Origin: CAWGYT01 sp963826795
GTDB taxonomy: Bacteria; Planctomycetota; Planctomycetia; Pirellulales; Pirellulaceae
Reading direction: 5' to 3'
Length of the DNA: 64,000 nucleotides
Assembly (NCBI GenBank): GCA_963826795.1
Contig: CAWGYT010000008.1
Coordinates: forward strand, 372,001-436,000
The notes under the pieces were generated by a model. That model made no database searches, was not told the origin of the DNA, and saw only the letters and a list, made by a program, of their open reading frames with translations. Below are positions 29,516 to 40,900 of this stretch, piece by piece. Made by a program: the position numbers and the translations under genes. Each line of letters begins with the position of its first letter. Position 1 is the first letter of the stretch.

Positions 29516-29969
29516 GCCCGGGGAGGAGTTCGCGCGAACTTCTGTGTGAGCGTCGATATTCCTCGGCACGGCCCAAGATCGACCTCCACCACATCCCGCC
29601 TAACAGTCCGGCGCTGCCCGCGAGCCAATTCCGAATACCCAGGGTGCCGCGTTCCCAGGTTGCCTTCGCGCTCGCTTTCTGTTAGTGTCTCGGGTTTCGA
29701 GATGGCCGTTCTTAGTCGTTCCTCGGTGGATCGACGCGGCGAAAACGTAAAACAGGTTCTCGCTAGTTCTTCGTGCCTTGCTGAGGGACCCTGCCCGTCT
29801 TTGACCTGGCTGATCCGGAACCGCCGAACTGGAACGGCTTTACTGATCTGAGACGACTCATTCGATTCCCGACAAAGCGTCGGGACGTACGGCGCTGAGA
29901 AATACAACGCCGAAAAACTTGGCAGCGGTCAGTGATTCCGTGGCACTGATGACACAATTTGGGTAAGTA
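29516..29969. other. Long leader region upstream of rpsA
   Basis: A 454-base stretch without a believable coding frame. It must hold the rpsA promoter and 5' untranslated region. Two small inverted repeats are visible: CCCGAC/GTCGGG separated by a few bases just after 29865, and TCAGTG/CACTGA (29929-29949) ending 20 bases before the rpsA start. The second could affect translation, but this is speculative. No clear -35/-10 pair was assigned. Confidence 0.4.
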
Positions 29970-31782
29970 ATGGTCGACCGTAATTTAATTCGTAGTCTGG
30001 ACAGTGATCAGGATTTGTACGCCGAGATCGACGAGGCGTTGCTGGGTGCCGACGAAACGGGTCTGGCAACCATCGAGTCGGAAACGGATGTCGATGTCAA
30101 CAGCATCGTCGAAGGGCGCGTCATTCGCATCGATGAAGATCGCGTGTTGGTCGACGTCGGCTTCAAGAGCGAGGGAACGATTCCGCTCTCCGAATGGGAG
30201 GACGAAGAGGAGCCGCCCCAGATTGGCGAACGGATCAAGGTCCTGGTCGAAGAGGTCGAGGATGCCTCCGGGACGGCCGACGACCCCTACGGGATGATCA
30301 GCCTGAGCAAGCGCAAGGCCGAAAAGATCCTGGCCTGGCAGGAGATGATGAAGACGATCGAGGAGGGCCAGGTCGTCACCGGCACCTGCACCCGCAAGAT
30401 CAAGGGCGGCCTGTTGGTCGACATCGGCGTGAACGTCTTTCTGCCGGCCAGCCAGGTCGACATTCGCCGCCCGCACGACATCGGCGAATACATCGGTCGC
30501 GTCGTGCAGTGCGAAGTCCTGAAGATCGACGAGGCGCGACGCAATATCGTGGTCAGCCGCCGATCCTTGATCGAAAAACAGCGTCAGGAGGACCGCGAGC
30601 AGCTGCTGCGCGAACTGGAAGTCGGTCAAATCCGCAAGGGCGTGGTCAAGAACATCGCCGAATTCGGCGCCTTCGTCGATCTTGGGCGGGATCGACGGCC
30701 TGCTGCACATCACCGACATGAGCCACGGTCGGATCGGTCATCCCTCGGAATTGGTCTCGATCGATCAGGAGATCGAGGTGATGATTCTGAATATCGACTA
30801 CGAACGCGAAAAGATCGCGCTGGGCATGAAGCAGATGACGCCCAGCCCCTGGGACAACGTCGAAGAGAAGTACGAGGTCGGTTCGACCGTCAAGGGCAAG
30901 GTCGTCAACGTGATGTCCTACGGTGCCTTCGTCAAGCTGGAAGAAGGCATCGAAGGGCTGGTGCACATCAGCGAGATGTCATGGACCAAACGAATCAGTC
31001 ATCCCAACGAACTGGTGCAGATCGGCGACGAGATCAACGTCGTCGTGCTGGGAATCGACAAGGAAAAGCAAGAGATCTCGCTGGGCATGAAACAGACCCA
31101 GAAGAATCCTTGGGAAGATGTCGCCGAACGATATCCGGAAGGCAGCCTGATCAAGGGCCGTGTCCGCAACCTGACCAATTACGGTGCGTTCATCGAATTG
31201 GAGGAGGGCATCGACGGGTTGCTGCACGTCTCGGATATGTCCTGGACCCGCAAGATCAGCCATCCCAACGAGATGCTGGAAAAAGGGCCAGGAGATCGAA
31301 TGCCGCGTGCTGTCGGTCGATCAGGACCGCCGACGCATCGCCTTGGGCCTGAAGCAGCTGGAAGAAGATCCCTGGGCCAACGACATCCCCAACCGTTACC
31401 AGCCCGGCGAGTTGGTGAAGGGCACCGTCACCAAGATCACGAACTTTGGCGTCTTTGTCGGACTGGAAGATGGACTGGAAGGCCTGCTGCACATTTCGGA
31501 GTTGGCCGACCACAAGGTCGAGAATCCGGAGGATGTCGTCAAAGTCGGCGACGAAATCGAGGTCAAGATCCTGCGGGTCGACACGGAAGATCGCAAGATC
31601 GGGCTGTCGCGCAAACGAGTCGACTGGGCCGAGGAAGACGAAGCGGCCGCAACGCGGGTCCGCGGAAGGCGATCGCGTCTCGCCGCGACCGCGCCGCTCC
31701 GAAGGATCTGAAAGGCGGCCTGGGCGAATCCGGACCGCTGATCAAGACCGATCGCAACGAATCGGGCGAATCGGAGGGCTGA
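29970..31782 (+). CDS. rpsA: 30S ribosomal protein S1 (three single-base frameshifts)
   Basis: S1 recruits mRNA to the 30S subunit. Six S1 domains can be read in order: VEGRVIRIDEDRVLVDVG, VTGTCTRKIKGGLLVDIG, RKGVVKNIAEFGAFVDLG, VKGKVVNVMSYGAFVKLE, IKGRVRNLTNYGAFIELE and VKGTVTKITNFGVFVGLE. The reading frame changes three times. An extra G at 30684-30686 splits FVDLGGIDGLLHITDM. An extra G at 31285-31287 splits NEMLEKGQEIECRVLSV. A missing base near 31648-31652 joins the last domain to the tail NAGPRKAIASRRDRAAPKDL. Corrected, the protein is about 604 residues. Because S1 is expected to be essential and every change is one base, these are probably sequence errors. The start has only a weak GGGTAAG ribosome-binding site. 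Confidence 0.93.
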
Positions 31783-32154
31783 CGCCACGCACCCTAGTCG
31801 ATCCAAGGCGGAACCTCGTGACGATCCGCGAGTCGACCTCGCCCGAAGCCAAGGCCCGCGGCAGATTCCTTCGCTCCGAGCGGGCAGCTGCGGCTGCCCG
31901 TCTTGGCAAGCTTGTGCTCAGCCTTCGATGCCAGACCTGCCGCCCCGGCGCATGTGCACGACGCACAACACGCTCCACCCCGGGCCGTGCCGTTGGAACC
32001 GGCCTGGTCGTTGCGACTGCTACGGTCGTCAACGCGATCACATTCCCTTCACATGCTCGCCGACCTGCGACGGCTACAGAAACTCTGCGTCTTGGCGTCG
32101 ATGTTCTGACTGTTCGATCCGGGTCCCATCATTCTAGCTGCGAGCCATTGACTC
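31783..32154. other. Gap between rpsA and the sigma-factor gene
   Basis: A 372-base stretch with no convincing gene on either strand. A frame on the plus strand (31928-32137) contains ten or so Cys but has no ribosome-binding site, odd codon usage and no recognisable pattern, so it is not called. A promoter for the sigma-factor gene may lie here; I could not pick one out. Confidence 0.4.
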
Positions 32155-33154
32155 ATGACTCCAGCAGCGATCCCCGACCGAATCAGTCACCGCGTTCCGG
32201 CGGCTCGGACGCCTCGCGTCCAGACTCCGCTGGAAACCTACCTTCGCGAGATCAACGAAACGGCACTGCTGACGGCCGCCCAGGAACGCGAACTGGCACG
32301 TCGAATCGGCGACGGCGACACGCGGGCCCGCGATCAGATGGTGCGAGCCAATCTGCGACTGGTCGTCAATATCGCACGCGGCTACACCGGCAAGGGACTC
32401 GGTCTGCAGGACTTGATCGAAGAAGGGAATCTGGGCCTGCTGCGTGCCGTCGAGGGATTCGATCCCAGCATGGGGACGCGTTTCAGCACCTACGCCAGCT
32501 ACTGGATCAAGCAGTCGATCAAGCGGGCCCTGATCAACTCCGCCAAGACGATTCGCATTCCCGCCTACATGGTCGAGTTGCTTTCCAAGTGGCGACGTGC
32601 CAACGCCCGGCTGTCCGAAGAACTGGGACGGACACCGACGGTCGAGGAAATCGCCCGCGTGCTGGGACTGCCCAAGAAAAAGCTGCCGATCATCAAGAAG
32701 GCGATCAACATCTACAGCTCGACGCCGCAAACCGATCAGTCGGAAGCCGGCTGGTCGCTGGGCGAAATGGTGATGGACGAACGCACCAAGACGCCCGAGG
32801 ATGAACTGCTGGAACATGACGTGCTGCAATCACGTGCTGCACATGATGGAGCACATGGATCCGCGCGAGGCCACCGTGCTGCGGATGCGGTTCGGACTGG
32901 ACGACCTGGAGCCGCACACGCTGAAGGAAATCGGCGAACAGCTGGGACTGACGCGCGAGCGCGTGCGACAGATCGAAACCGAAGCCCTCGACAAACTGTC
33001 CGACGGCCTCAAGGAACCGCGTCGAGCGTCGGCAGGTCGAGCGTGGGCAGCTGAAAGGCCCTCGCGTCGGCGGCTTGCGTCGAGGCCCCGTCGCCGATCA
33101 TCCTCCGCCAGAGATTCAGACTCGTGTGACGTCCTCGGGGACGTGAGCCTGTGA
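32155..33154 (+). CDS. RpoD/SigA-like RNA polymerase sigma factor (one frameshift)
   Basis: Sigma-70 family factor without region 1.1, about 300 residues, so a short RpoD/SigA or group-2 type. Region 1.2 is PLETYLREINETALLTAAQE. Region 2 contains DLIEEGNLGLLRAVEGFDP and TRFSTYASYWIKQSI, region 3 LGRTPTVEEIARVLGL, and region 4 HTLKEIGEQLGLTRERVRQI. One extra base at 32829-32830 separates DELLEHDVLQ from HVLHMMEHMDPREATVLRMR. The Arg/Ser-rich last 45 residues are unusual and might reflect another indel; the alternative frame there is also open. The stop overlaps the apt start by 4 nt. Whether this is the housekeeping factor cannot be decided here. Confidence 0.87.
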
Positions 33155-33685
33155 CCGCGCTACAACCGATCGACCTGAGGGACTACATTCGCGACATCCC
33201 GGATTTCCCCAAGCCGGGCATTCTGTTTCGCGACATTACCCCGCTGCTGGCGTCGCCCGAGGCATTTCGCGTGCGCCATTCGAGCAGCTCGGCCGATCAC
33301 TACCGGGAACAATCCGATCGACGTGATTGTGGCCGCCGAGGCCCGCGGCTTTATCTTTGCCAGCCCTTTGGCGCTCGAATTGAACGTGGGCTTCGTTCCG
33401 GTGCGCAAGCCGGGCAAGCTGCCGTTCGAGACGCACGCCTTTCACTACGAACTGGAATACGGCCAGGACTCGCTCGAGATGCACGTCGATGGGATTCAGC
33501 CCGGTCAAAACGTGCTCGTCGTCGACGACCTGCTGGCAACCGGTGGAACGATCGACGCCTGCTGCAAGCTGGTCGAAAAGATTGGGGCGTCCGTGGCGAG
33601 CTGCGCCTTCTTGATCGAGCTACGCGACCTTAACGGCCGCGCACGAATCGCTCCCCGCGAGGTCTTTCGGCTCATCGAATACTAG
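33151..33685 (+). CDS. apt: Adenine phosphoribosyltransferase (cluster of frameshifts)
   Basis: Salvages adenine and PRPP to AMP in the cytoplasm. The start MTALQPIDLRDYIRDIPDF then FPKPGILFRDITPLL is a perfect Apt N-terminus, and the second frame carries VIVAAEARGFIFASPLAL, RKPGKLPFETHAF and the PRPP loop VLVVDDLLATGGT. Between them, removing four single bases (near 33274, 33281, 33291 and 33308) yields RVAIEQLADHYRDNPIDV, exactly as expected for the family. So four insertions occur within 35 bases, a strong sign of local sequence error. GTG start in a 4-nt overlap with the sigma-factor stop. About 176 residues when corrected. Confidence 0.92.
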
Positions 33686-33696
33686 GCTTGGTCTCC

Positions 33697-33738
33697 AACC
33701 CCTAGGGCTGCATGCGAAACCCCTAGGGCTGCATGCGA
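33697..33738. repeat. Perfect 21-bp tandem duplication
   Basis: A 21-base unit (beginning aacccctagggctgcatg) occurs twice back to back at 33697-33717 and 33718-33738. It covers the 3' end of the small minus-strand reading frame, so its stop codon and last three codons are present twice. Between apt and this repeat there is no terminator with a T tract. Confidence 0.85.
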
Positions 33739-33818
33739 TCGTGCTGCTCCAGAGCTCCCGCTGTGATCAACACCACTACCGCCAAGCTGATGAACGCAAT
33801 CAAGAACTGCACTGTCAT
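33723..33818 (-). CDS. Candidate 31-residue single-helix membrane protein
   Basis: A short frame encoding a 31-residue peptide whose residues 5-23 (FLIAFISLAVVVLITAGAL) form one hydrophobic helix, followed by a charged tail EQHDRMQP. It is preceded by TTTTTGGAGGGACCCATC, a strong ribosome-binding site at normal distance, which is the main reason for calling it. The 3' end overlaps a 21-bp tandem duplication. It resembles the many small hydrophobic proteins of bacteria that are missed by gene callers. No homologue is recognised. It sits alone between apt and the PilZ gene; the rest of the 33686-34103 interval shows nothing more. Confidence 0.5.
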   Translation of the reverse strand: MTVQFLIAFISLAVVVLITAGALEQHDRMQP

Positions 33819-34103
33819 GATGGGTCCCTCCAAAAATCCTTCCGTTCCAGCCGTCCCCTTGAAACGCCCGAATCGACTGAGACGAAGAGGCACGCCATCC
33901 GCCAGGCCAACCGTTCGCTTCACCGCACGCGCACCGTTAACGCGCCCCGGATCTTGGGCTGGAACGCGTTTGGCTGAGCAGGCGCAGTGCACTAGCTGCC
34001 CTCGAACAGTGATAGCGATAATCGCTAAATTCCGCAATAGCAGTCAACTCAGAATCGCACGCGGACCGGCTGACACGCCGTTCGCGATCGGGCTTGCCCG
34101 GCC

Positions 34104-35012
34104 TCAGCTGCTGGCTTCATCACCTGTTTCGTCGACGGTCGGCGGATCGTGTTCCGTAGCGCCCGTCAATCGATTCAGGCCGTACTTGATGGGGTCCACG
34201 ACCCGCGCGGTCCAGCCCGCTCGCATGGTCCCCAACAGCTCGGGAGTGGTCGGCAGAAGCGAGATAATCTGGAGAAGAATCAGTACGTACAGCGCGATCA
34301 GGACCCACTTGGAGACCTTCCGGGAACGATACTTCGACATTCGCCAAGCGGGCACTTTGCCCGATTCAACGAACTCGCGGAGTCTCAAGAAGCCATCGCG
34401 TGTGGAAAAGGAACAGCCCACGCCATGGCCTTCGGCGATCGGCCCTTGCCACATCACGCGGGCCGGAATGGTGACCTCATCGCCATTCGGAGTGATCACC
34501 AGCATCAAGCGATCGCTCGGAAATTCAAACGGTGACTCCAGGATGAAGCAAAAACCCCCCTTCGAGAAATTGACGAGTCGGACATCGGGGTTGTGGTCCG
34601 AGAGTTCCCACCGGATGCGGGCGGCCTTGTCCACTTCGTAACGTGGATCGCGGCGTCGGTTCAGCACCTGGCCAGCGGCGAGTTTTTCCACGAGTTCCGG
34701 TCCAAACGGTTCGCAGACCTCACAGCCCATCCACCAGGTCGTGGCGTCACGAGGCTGCTGCCAACGGACGATGGCTTGCCGTTGAAGCTGAAAACCGAGT
34801 CCGGGCACGGCAATTAGAACCTCGACCTCCTGCCCCGAGTCAATGCGGCCGTCCACCGAAACCTTCATCCCGCGTAGCGAAAGGTCAGCCAAACGGCCTC
34901 GATAAGTGACTTCGCCATCGTCCGGTCCCGCAAAACTTACCGTGACCTCCGTTGCGTCGCTATTGATAAAGAATCGACCCTCGCTGCGGCGAGCCGTCGA
35001 GTCAACGTGCAT
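34104..35012 (-). CDS. Tandem PilZ-domain protein with C-terminal membrane helix
   Basis: A 302-residue protein with two PilZ-like beta-barrel regions, the second recognisable from RRRDPRYEVDKAARIRW and NFSKGGFCF (PilZ c-di-GMP-binding pattern RxxxR...D/NxSxxG). The first shows YRGRLADLSLRGMKVSVDG, where only part of the motif is present. A membrane helix (KWVLIALYVLILLQIISLL) near residue 240 is followed by a 40-residue tail, so the PilZ part would face one side of the membrane. Start chosen after GGGAGG. A c-di-GMP-responsive role in motility, adhesion or polysaccharide export is inferred. Divergent from the cytochrome gene, 205 bases apart. Confidence 0.75.
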   Translation of the reverse strand: MHVDSTARRSEGRFFINSDATEVTVSFAGPDDGEVTYRGRLADLSLRGMKVSVDGRIDSGQEVEVLIAVPGLGFQLQRQAIVRWQQPRDATTWWMGCEVCEPFGPELVEKLAAGQVLNRRRDPRYEVDKAARIRWELSDHNPDVRLVNFSKGGFCFILESPFEFPSDRLMLVITPNGDEVTIPARVMWQGPIAEGHGVGCSFSTRDGFLRLREFVESGKVPAWRMSKYRSRKVSKWVLIALYVLILLQIISLLPTTPELLGTMRAGWTARVVDPIKYGLNRLTGATEHDPPTVDETGDEASS

Positions 35013-35217
35013 TTGACGGCCTCCCATCGCGCGAGCCTCATGGTGGAAAAGCAAAACGGCCTACCTGGATACATAGCATTTAACCACCGAACCGCCGCCT
35101 GGAGCCTTCCGCGTGGCAGGACTATGATAAGCGGAGGTCAGCTGCGGTTCGTCGATCGCCGGCGTGCGACCTGCGGCATCGACCCGGTCCCCACGTGTTC
35201 CCGTCCAGGCATCCTGA

Positions 35218-37077
35218 ATGTCGCCCGCGATGATGAACGATTCGATCCCACTCACGACGCCTTTTCCGTCTGTAAGCCCCCAGCGGGCCTGGACCTGGCG
35301 GCAGCTGGCTGTCCATCTTGTGCCCGTCCTCTGGATCGCGTCGCTCGCTCACACGACACTACCTGCCGCCGAATTAAACCCAACTCGCCTGCGACGGCCA
35401 ATCCGACTTGCCGCGTCGGGGGACGCAATCTGGGTTGCCAATCGCGACAGTGGCACGATTTCGCAGGTCTCGAACGCGCTGGATTGTGTGGTTGCGGAAG
35501 CACCGATTGCCAAGCGACTGAGCGACTTGATTGCTCTGCCGCAGTCCGGATGGCTCGCCGCAACCGATGATGGCGCCCACGAACTGCTCCTGATCCGTGT
35601 GGATCCTGATTCGAACGAATTGCGAGTGGTTGCCCGACAATCCGTTCCGGAGGGGCCGACGAGCGTGGTTCACTTGGGCAGCTCCACGGGTCTGGCGGTT
35701 TCCTCAAGATGGGCCTCCCGCGTTTCCTTTTGGAATTGGGATCTGAAACGGCCGGAAGCTGGATTTCGCGCTCTCGGGCACCTCGATTTACCGTTCGCAC
35801 CGGGATTGCAGTGCCTCGCCAACGACGGCCAGCACCTGTTGGTCGCGGACGCCTTCGGCCCGTTTCTGGCCGTGTTGCAACTCGAGCCGGCTCGGCTTCG
35901 CGCAGTTGTCCAGATTCCCGGCCACAATCTCCGCGGGCTCGCCCTCAGCGCCGACGGCCAGCACCTGCTTGTCGCCCACCAAATGCTCAACGACTTCGTC
36001 CCCACAATCCGCAACCACGTCTTTTGGGGAAACGTTCTGTCCAACATGCTGCGGACGATTCCGCTTGCGTCACTTTTGCAGGATCGCGGCACAGGCGCGA
36101 GACCGCGGTCAAGATTCATGGAACCTTGTTGCCTCTGGGTCGCGAAGGACGCGCGGCCGGCGACCCGGAACAAATCGCCGTCTCGGCCCAAGGCGATGTC
36201 CTGATCGCCTTGGCCGGCGTCGGAGAGATCGCCCTACAACGCGCCGGGTCGCGTGCGTTTACGCGGATCCCCGTGGGATACCGCCCCAGCGCGATCCAGC
36301 TGATGGACGACAAACGGATCGCGCTGGTCGCCAATCGATTCGACGATTCGTTGGCGGTGGTGGATCTGAATGCGTCGTCGTTGATGCACACGCTTTCACT
36401 CGGCCCCACGCCGACGCCAACGCCGTCAGAGCGCGGCGAGCAACTGTTTTATGACGCAAGTCTTGCCCTGCACGGTTGGTTCAGTTGCCACAGTTGCCAC
36501 AGCGACGGCCATTCGTGCGGCTTGTCGAACGACAATTTTGGGGACGACACGATCGGCGCCCCAAAACGGATTCCCAGCCTGCTCGGCACCGGTGACACCG
36601 CGCCCTGGGGCTGGAACGGCCGACAAGCAAATCTGGCCAGCCAAATTGAGAAATCGATGCGCCTGACGATGCATGCCGACGAGATGGGACCCATCGCCGA
36701 AACCGACGTCCAGGCGCTGGAAAGTTACCTTCGATCCCTCGCGCCGCCGCCGTCAGTCGCCGCGGCACGAGGTGGCGCGCATGACCGCCGAAGTCCTCCG
36801 CGGGAGCGACGTCTTTGAGTCGCGCGGCTGCTCAGATTGTCACCGGCCGCCAACTTATACCACGGCCGACGTGTACGATGTGGGGCTTGTTGACGAAAAA
36901 GGCGAGCGTTACTTCAACCCGCCGTCGCTCCGCGGTGTCAGCCAACGGCATAGCTTTCTCCACGACGCCCGCAGCGCGTCGCTGGAAGGCGTCCTGAAGC
37001 AACATCCCACACCCGGCGGGCCGCCGCTGAGCGAGATCGAGCGGGCCGACTTGCTGCGGTTTCTGGAAAGCCTCTAA
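35218..37077 (+). CDS. Secreted beta-propeller di-heme cytochrome c (two frameshifts)
   Basis: Exported protein of about 618 residues after joining three frames. A signal peptide (LVPVLWIASLAHTTLPAAEL) is followed by WD/YVTN-like repeats (IWVANRDSGTISQVSNALD, LLVADAFGPFLAVLQL, RIALVANRFDDSLAVVDL). Two c-type heme sites come next: FSCHSCHSDGHSCG (CHSCH) and SRGCSDCHRPP (CSDCH). A distal HSFLHDAR segment follows, all resembling the MauG/di-heme cytochrome c peroxidase family. A missing base near 36097 and an extra base near 36753 separate the frames. Electron transfer or peroxidase-type chemistry in the periplasm is likely; substrate unknown. Confidence 0.8.
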
Positions 37078-37498
37078 TCGGTGGACGGCAACCGTTCGCA
37101 CGCCGGGGTGCCGTTCGGGAATTGGTAAACGCTCGGAGCGGTGGCAACCCAACCCGCGTTTGGCGCGGCGATGTGTCACCCCGCCGCGCGCAACGGCCCA
37201 GACGAGCGACCGTCAGCAATCGCCCTTTCGAGGCCCTCGTGTTCCGCATCGTGAATCATGGCGGGCGGCCCCAAAAATTATCGCATTCAATGAGTTCTCA
37301 GGATTTAGCAAATGAGGAAGCGGACACCCGCCCCATGCCCTTGCAGTGGGGCGTCGGCCGAGCGCGTGATCCCGAGGCGCTGACCGACTAGAATGGGTCT
37401 GCCCGAACGCCCGATTAAACGAAGGATGGTGAGGCCGACAACACCGGCCAGGATGCCGGTGAGCCATCGCGGTTGAATAGGGTGGCATGGAGGAAATC
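37078..37498. other. Gene-free stretch
   Basis: A 421-base interval after the cytochrome gene. No credible frame, hairpin with T tract or repeat was found. It probably contains the promoter of the small lipoprotein gene that follows. Confidence 0.4.
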
Positions 37499-37792
37499 AT
37501 GAGACGCTCGCTTGTATTCATCGTCTTGTTTAGTTTGGTCCTTGGGTGTTCCGGTCCGACGTTTACGAACGTGGGTGGCGGCCGTGCGAAAAGCGTTGGG
37601 ATCGGCGTGACTCCCCAATCGATCGAACAGTACGCTCGAGATCACGGCGTTTCTACTGTCGAAGCCAAGGCACGCATCCGAGCGGAGGCTGCTGCAAGAC
37701 GAATCGAGTCTCACGCGAATAAATACGGACTGACCATTGATCAGGCAAAGGAGCAGCTCAAGTACGCTGGCGAAATAGAGAACGAGGATTAG
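37499..37792 (+). CDS. Small lipoprotein
   Basis: A 97-residue predicted lipoprotein: MRRSLVFIVLFSLVLGCSG is a classic signal peptide with lipobox LVLGC, so the mature protein would be anchored through Cys16. The C-terminal part (TVEAKARIRAEAAARRIESH, YGLTIDQAKEQLKYAGE) is helical and charged. Start at the second of two close ATGs, since GGAGG lies 7 bases before it. Base composition is lower in GC than the neighbours (for example attgatcaggcaaagg), which might point to recent acquisition. No function recognised. Confidence 0.75.
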   Translation: MRRSLVFIVLFSLVLGCSGPTFTNVGGGRAKSVGIGVTPQSIEQYARDHGVSTVEAKARIRAEAAARRIESHANKYGLTIDQAKEQLKYAGEIENED

Positions 37793-37991
37793 TCAATGGC
37801 GCGCCGAGAAGTCGTGGGATGGCCGCTTTGATTCTTGACACGTCCCGGGAATCGACCGATTTTGGAACGCTCGCCAAGGAAGTGCCTCGACCCCTTCAAG
37901 GCGTCGGGCGAAAAATCGCCGCCGGAAGCTGACATCATGACGTCACTGCGTCCCCGAATAGCGCATCGGCGTGCAAATGGCTGGCGTCTAC

Positions 37992-40900
37992 CTAATCGCC
38001 TTTCCCGGGGCGCTCACGTCCGGTTGATTCATCAACGGCACTCCCCGATTCGCCCTTGGAGTCGACCTGCTCGGGCGACATCAGGTAGGCGATCAGATCC
38101 CGCACTTGCGACTCGCTCATGGCATCGAGTTGACCGTCCGGCATCATCGACAGCGGCGAGGACTCAATCGACTCGATGGACGAGCGCGGGAGCACAAGTC
38201 GTTCGTTGGGCGTTTGCAGGGTGAGCGTGCGGCGGGATCGTTCGCCGATCAAGCCGCTCAACAGGCGCCCGTCATCGAGCAGGACGAGGGACATTCGATA
38301 CTCGTCGGGGATGGCGGCCGAAGGGTCGAGGAGGTTTTCCAGCCAATAGGCGAGACTACCCCGCTGGGCGCCCGTCAATTCCGGTCCGATCGAACCGCCT
38401 TCTCCGAACAGCTTGTGACACTGACCACAGGTGCGGTTATACAGCGTCCGCCCCTGGGACAAGTCGGCCGAAGCCAAGACAGCGGGATTCAAGGATTCTC
38501 GATAGCGGCCGATTTTTCGCAGCTTGTCTTCCGCGATGAGCCGTTGGTTCGGCCAGATTTCGGCAAGGCGTCTCCGGATTGTGTCGTCGCCCAGAAGCTG
38601 CATTTGTCGCAAGAGATAAGCATCAACCTCGTTCCGCGGGATCCGGTCGTGTTGGACGGCGTCGAGCAACAAGGAAGCCGTATCGGCCCGCGTCGCCAGG
38701 ACCTCGACGGCCGCGTCCTTGCCCGGGCCATCCATTCGCTCGTAGGCAGCGGCCAAGCGGGACGCGAAACGGGGCAGGTCGATCGCGGCAAGTCCGCGCA
38801 CGGCAGCATCGCCGACGGCGGGGTCGTCGAGCAACCGCTCCAGCGCGTCGCTCAAACCCGGAGTTCGGGTCGCCGCCAGCGAGCGGATCGCCTGCCGGCG
38901 ACTCTCGGCCGGCTGCGCGGGATCCAGCACAAACTGGATGACCTCGCGTGCGTCCAGTCCTTCCCCGAACACAATCGAGAGCTCACGCACCAAGGAGCTC
39001 AGTTCGGCGTCCTCCGCGCTACGTTTCCGATCGTTCGCAAACTCCGCCCAGCCCGGCGGAGCCGCAGCGCGACTCCAGCCGCGGAGTGCGCTCGCCATTC
39101 CGCGCAGGATCTCTTTTCGGAGCTCGCCGTCCGGGGACGCGTTGAGGATCTGCATCAAGCCCGCGACACCGGCGGGCTGAGCGTCGATCTCGCCGGTCAA
39201 TCGCCGCGCCAGACAGCGGCTCAACCGCGGCATCCGCGACTGTTCAATCAGTCGCAGGGATTCGGCCGGGTATTCCAGAACCGCCGATTCGACGCCATAC
39301 CAAACCATCAACGGCAGCACACGGTCCTGAGCGAATTCGCCGTGAGCCGCGATCGACTCGGCCAACGCGAAACGTCGCTCGCCAGGCATCCGCTGCAGGG
39401 CCGAGGCCAGGTAGGTCAGGACCAGGCCCGACGACTCCGACTCCGCCCGTTTCGGAAAGGCCTCAAGCACGCGCGAATCGAGGCGGCCATCATCGACCAA
39501 CAGCTGCACCGCCCAAACCCGTAATTGCTCATCCGGGTGCGCTAGCAGCTCGATCAGTCGCTCTTGGGGAACCCCACCGCTTACATGCAGGCACCACAGG
39601 GCACGCAGCTTGCGAGTCACCTCGGGTTGCTGCTCGAACAGATTCCACAGCTCGCGGCGTGCCTCGTCCAAATCCACACCCCGCGTGGCGCGTTCCTGGA
39701 GCACGCGTCGAGCTTGCCGGACAAACCATTCGTTCCGGTGCCGTTGCAACGCGACCAGCTGACGGCTGGGAAGCGTTGCCACGTCGACTGGCGTTGATTC
39801 GGATTCGCGGGTTTCCGTTCGCCCCCCCGCCAAGAAATCTTGTAGATGCGGCCCGAAGTCCGATGCACGCCATCGGCCTCGTGGCACTCGCCAATGTCGG
39901 ACCAGTCGAGCACATAGACGCCGCCGTCCGGACCGTACGCCAGATCAATCCCGCGAAACCAGGCGTCGCCCCAGGTGACGAAGTCCGGCCGGTGGCGGCC
40001 GACGTACGTGGCACCCTCGCGTTCCAAATGGTCCCGATTGATCCGCCGGCCATGCAGGTTCAACGTGAATAGTTCATCGCGATACTCCAGCGGCCAGTTG
40101 TCCCCGAGATAAAACATGAGCCCGACATGAGCATGGCCTCCGCCGGCCCGACTCGTGCCCGTGCTCACACCCTTTCGCTGGGCGGTCCACTCCTCATGCC
40201 CGTCATCCCAATGGACGTGGTCGGCCGTCTGTTCGATCAGCTCATAAAGCTCGGGACGCAGATCGTCACCGTACATCCGCCGGTAGTGAGCTCCCGGCAA
40301 AACCTGCCACAAATGGCCAATCACGGTGTTGATGAAGAACAGTTGGCCGTGGTCGTTCCAATCCATTCCCCAAGGGTTCGTCGTTCCGTGACAAACGACC
40401 TCGAAACGGCGCCGCTGAGGATGGTACCGCCAGATGCCGCAGTTGATCGAAACGCGATCTTCGGGTGGAGCGTCAGGGGTCCCGACCTCGGAGGTACCCT
40501 GGATCCCGTGCCGCCCATACAGCCAACCGTCGGGTCCCCAACGGAGACCATTGACGAGCGTATGTCCGGCCGAGACCCAGCCGTCCAGAACGACGGTCGG
40601 CTCGGCGTCCGGCTGGTCGTCCCCATCGCGGTCGGGAATGAACAAGAGGTGCGGCGTACACAGCACCCACACGCCACCGAAGCCGATCTCGAGGCTGGTC
40701 AAACGCTGTCCCTGGTCCCAGAAGACGGTTCGACGGTCCGCCCGCCCATCGTGATCGGAATCCTCCAGAATCACGATCCGGTCGCGCAACTCCGTTTCGA
40801 ACTTGCCGTTCTCGGCGTAGGTAAAGCACTCGGCCACCCACAAACGGCCCCGCGTGTCGAATGCCATCGCGATCGGCTGCTGAACCATCGGCTCGGCGGC

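Noticed and set aside
29970..31782. Programmed frameshifting in rpsA
   Set aside because: No slippery heptamer with downstream structure is seen, and three shifts in both directions would be needed. Sequence error explains it better.
31928..32137. Cys-rich 69-residue plus-strand frame between rpsA and the sigma factor
   Set aside because: No ribosome-binding site, no regular Cys spacing, and overlapping frames of similar length exist.
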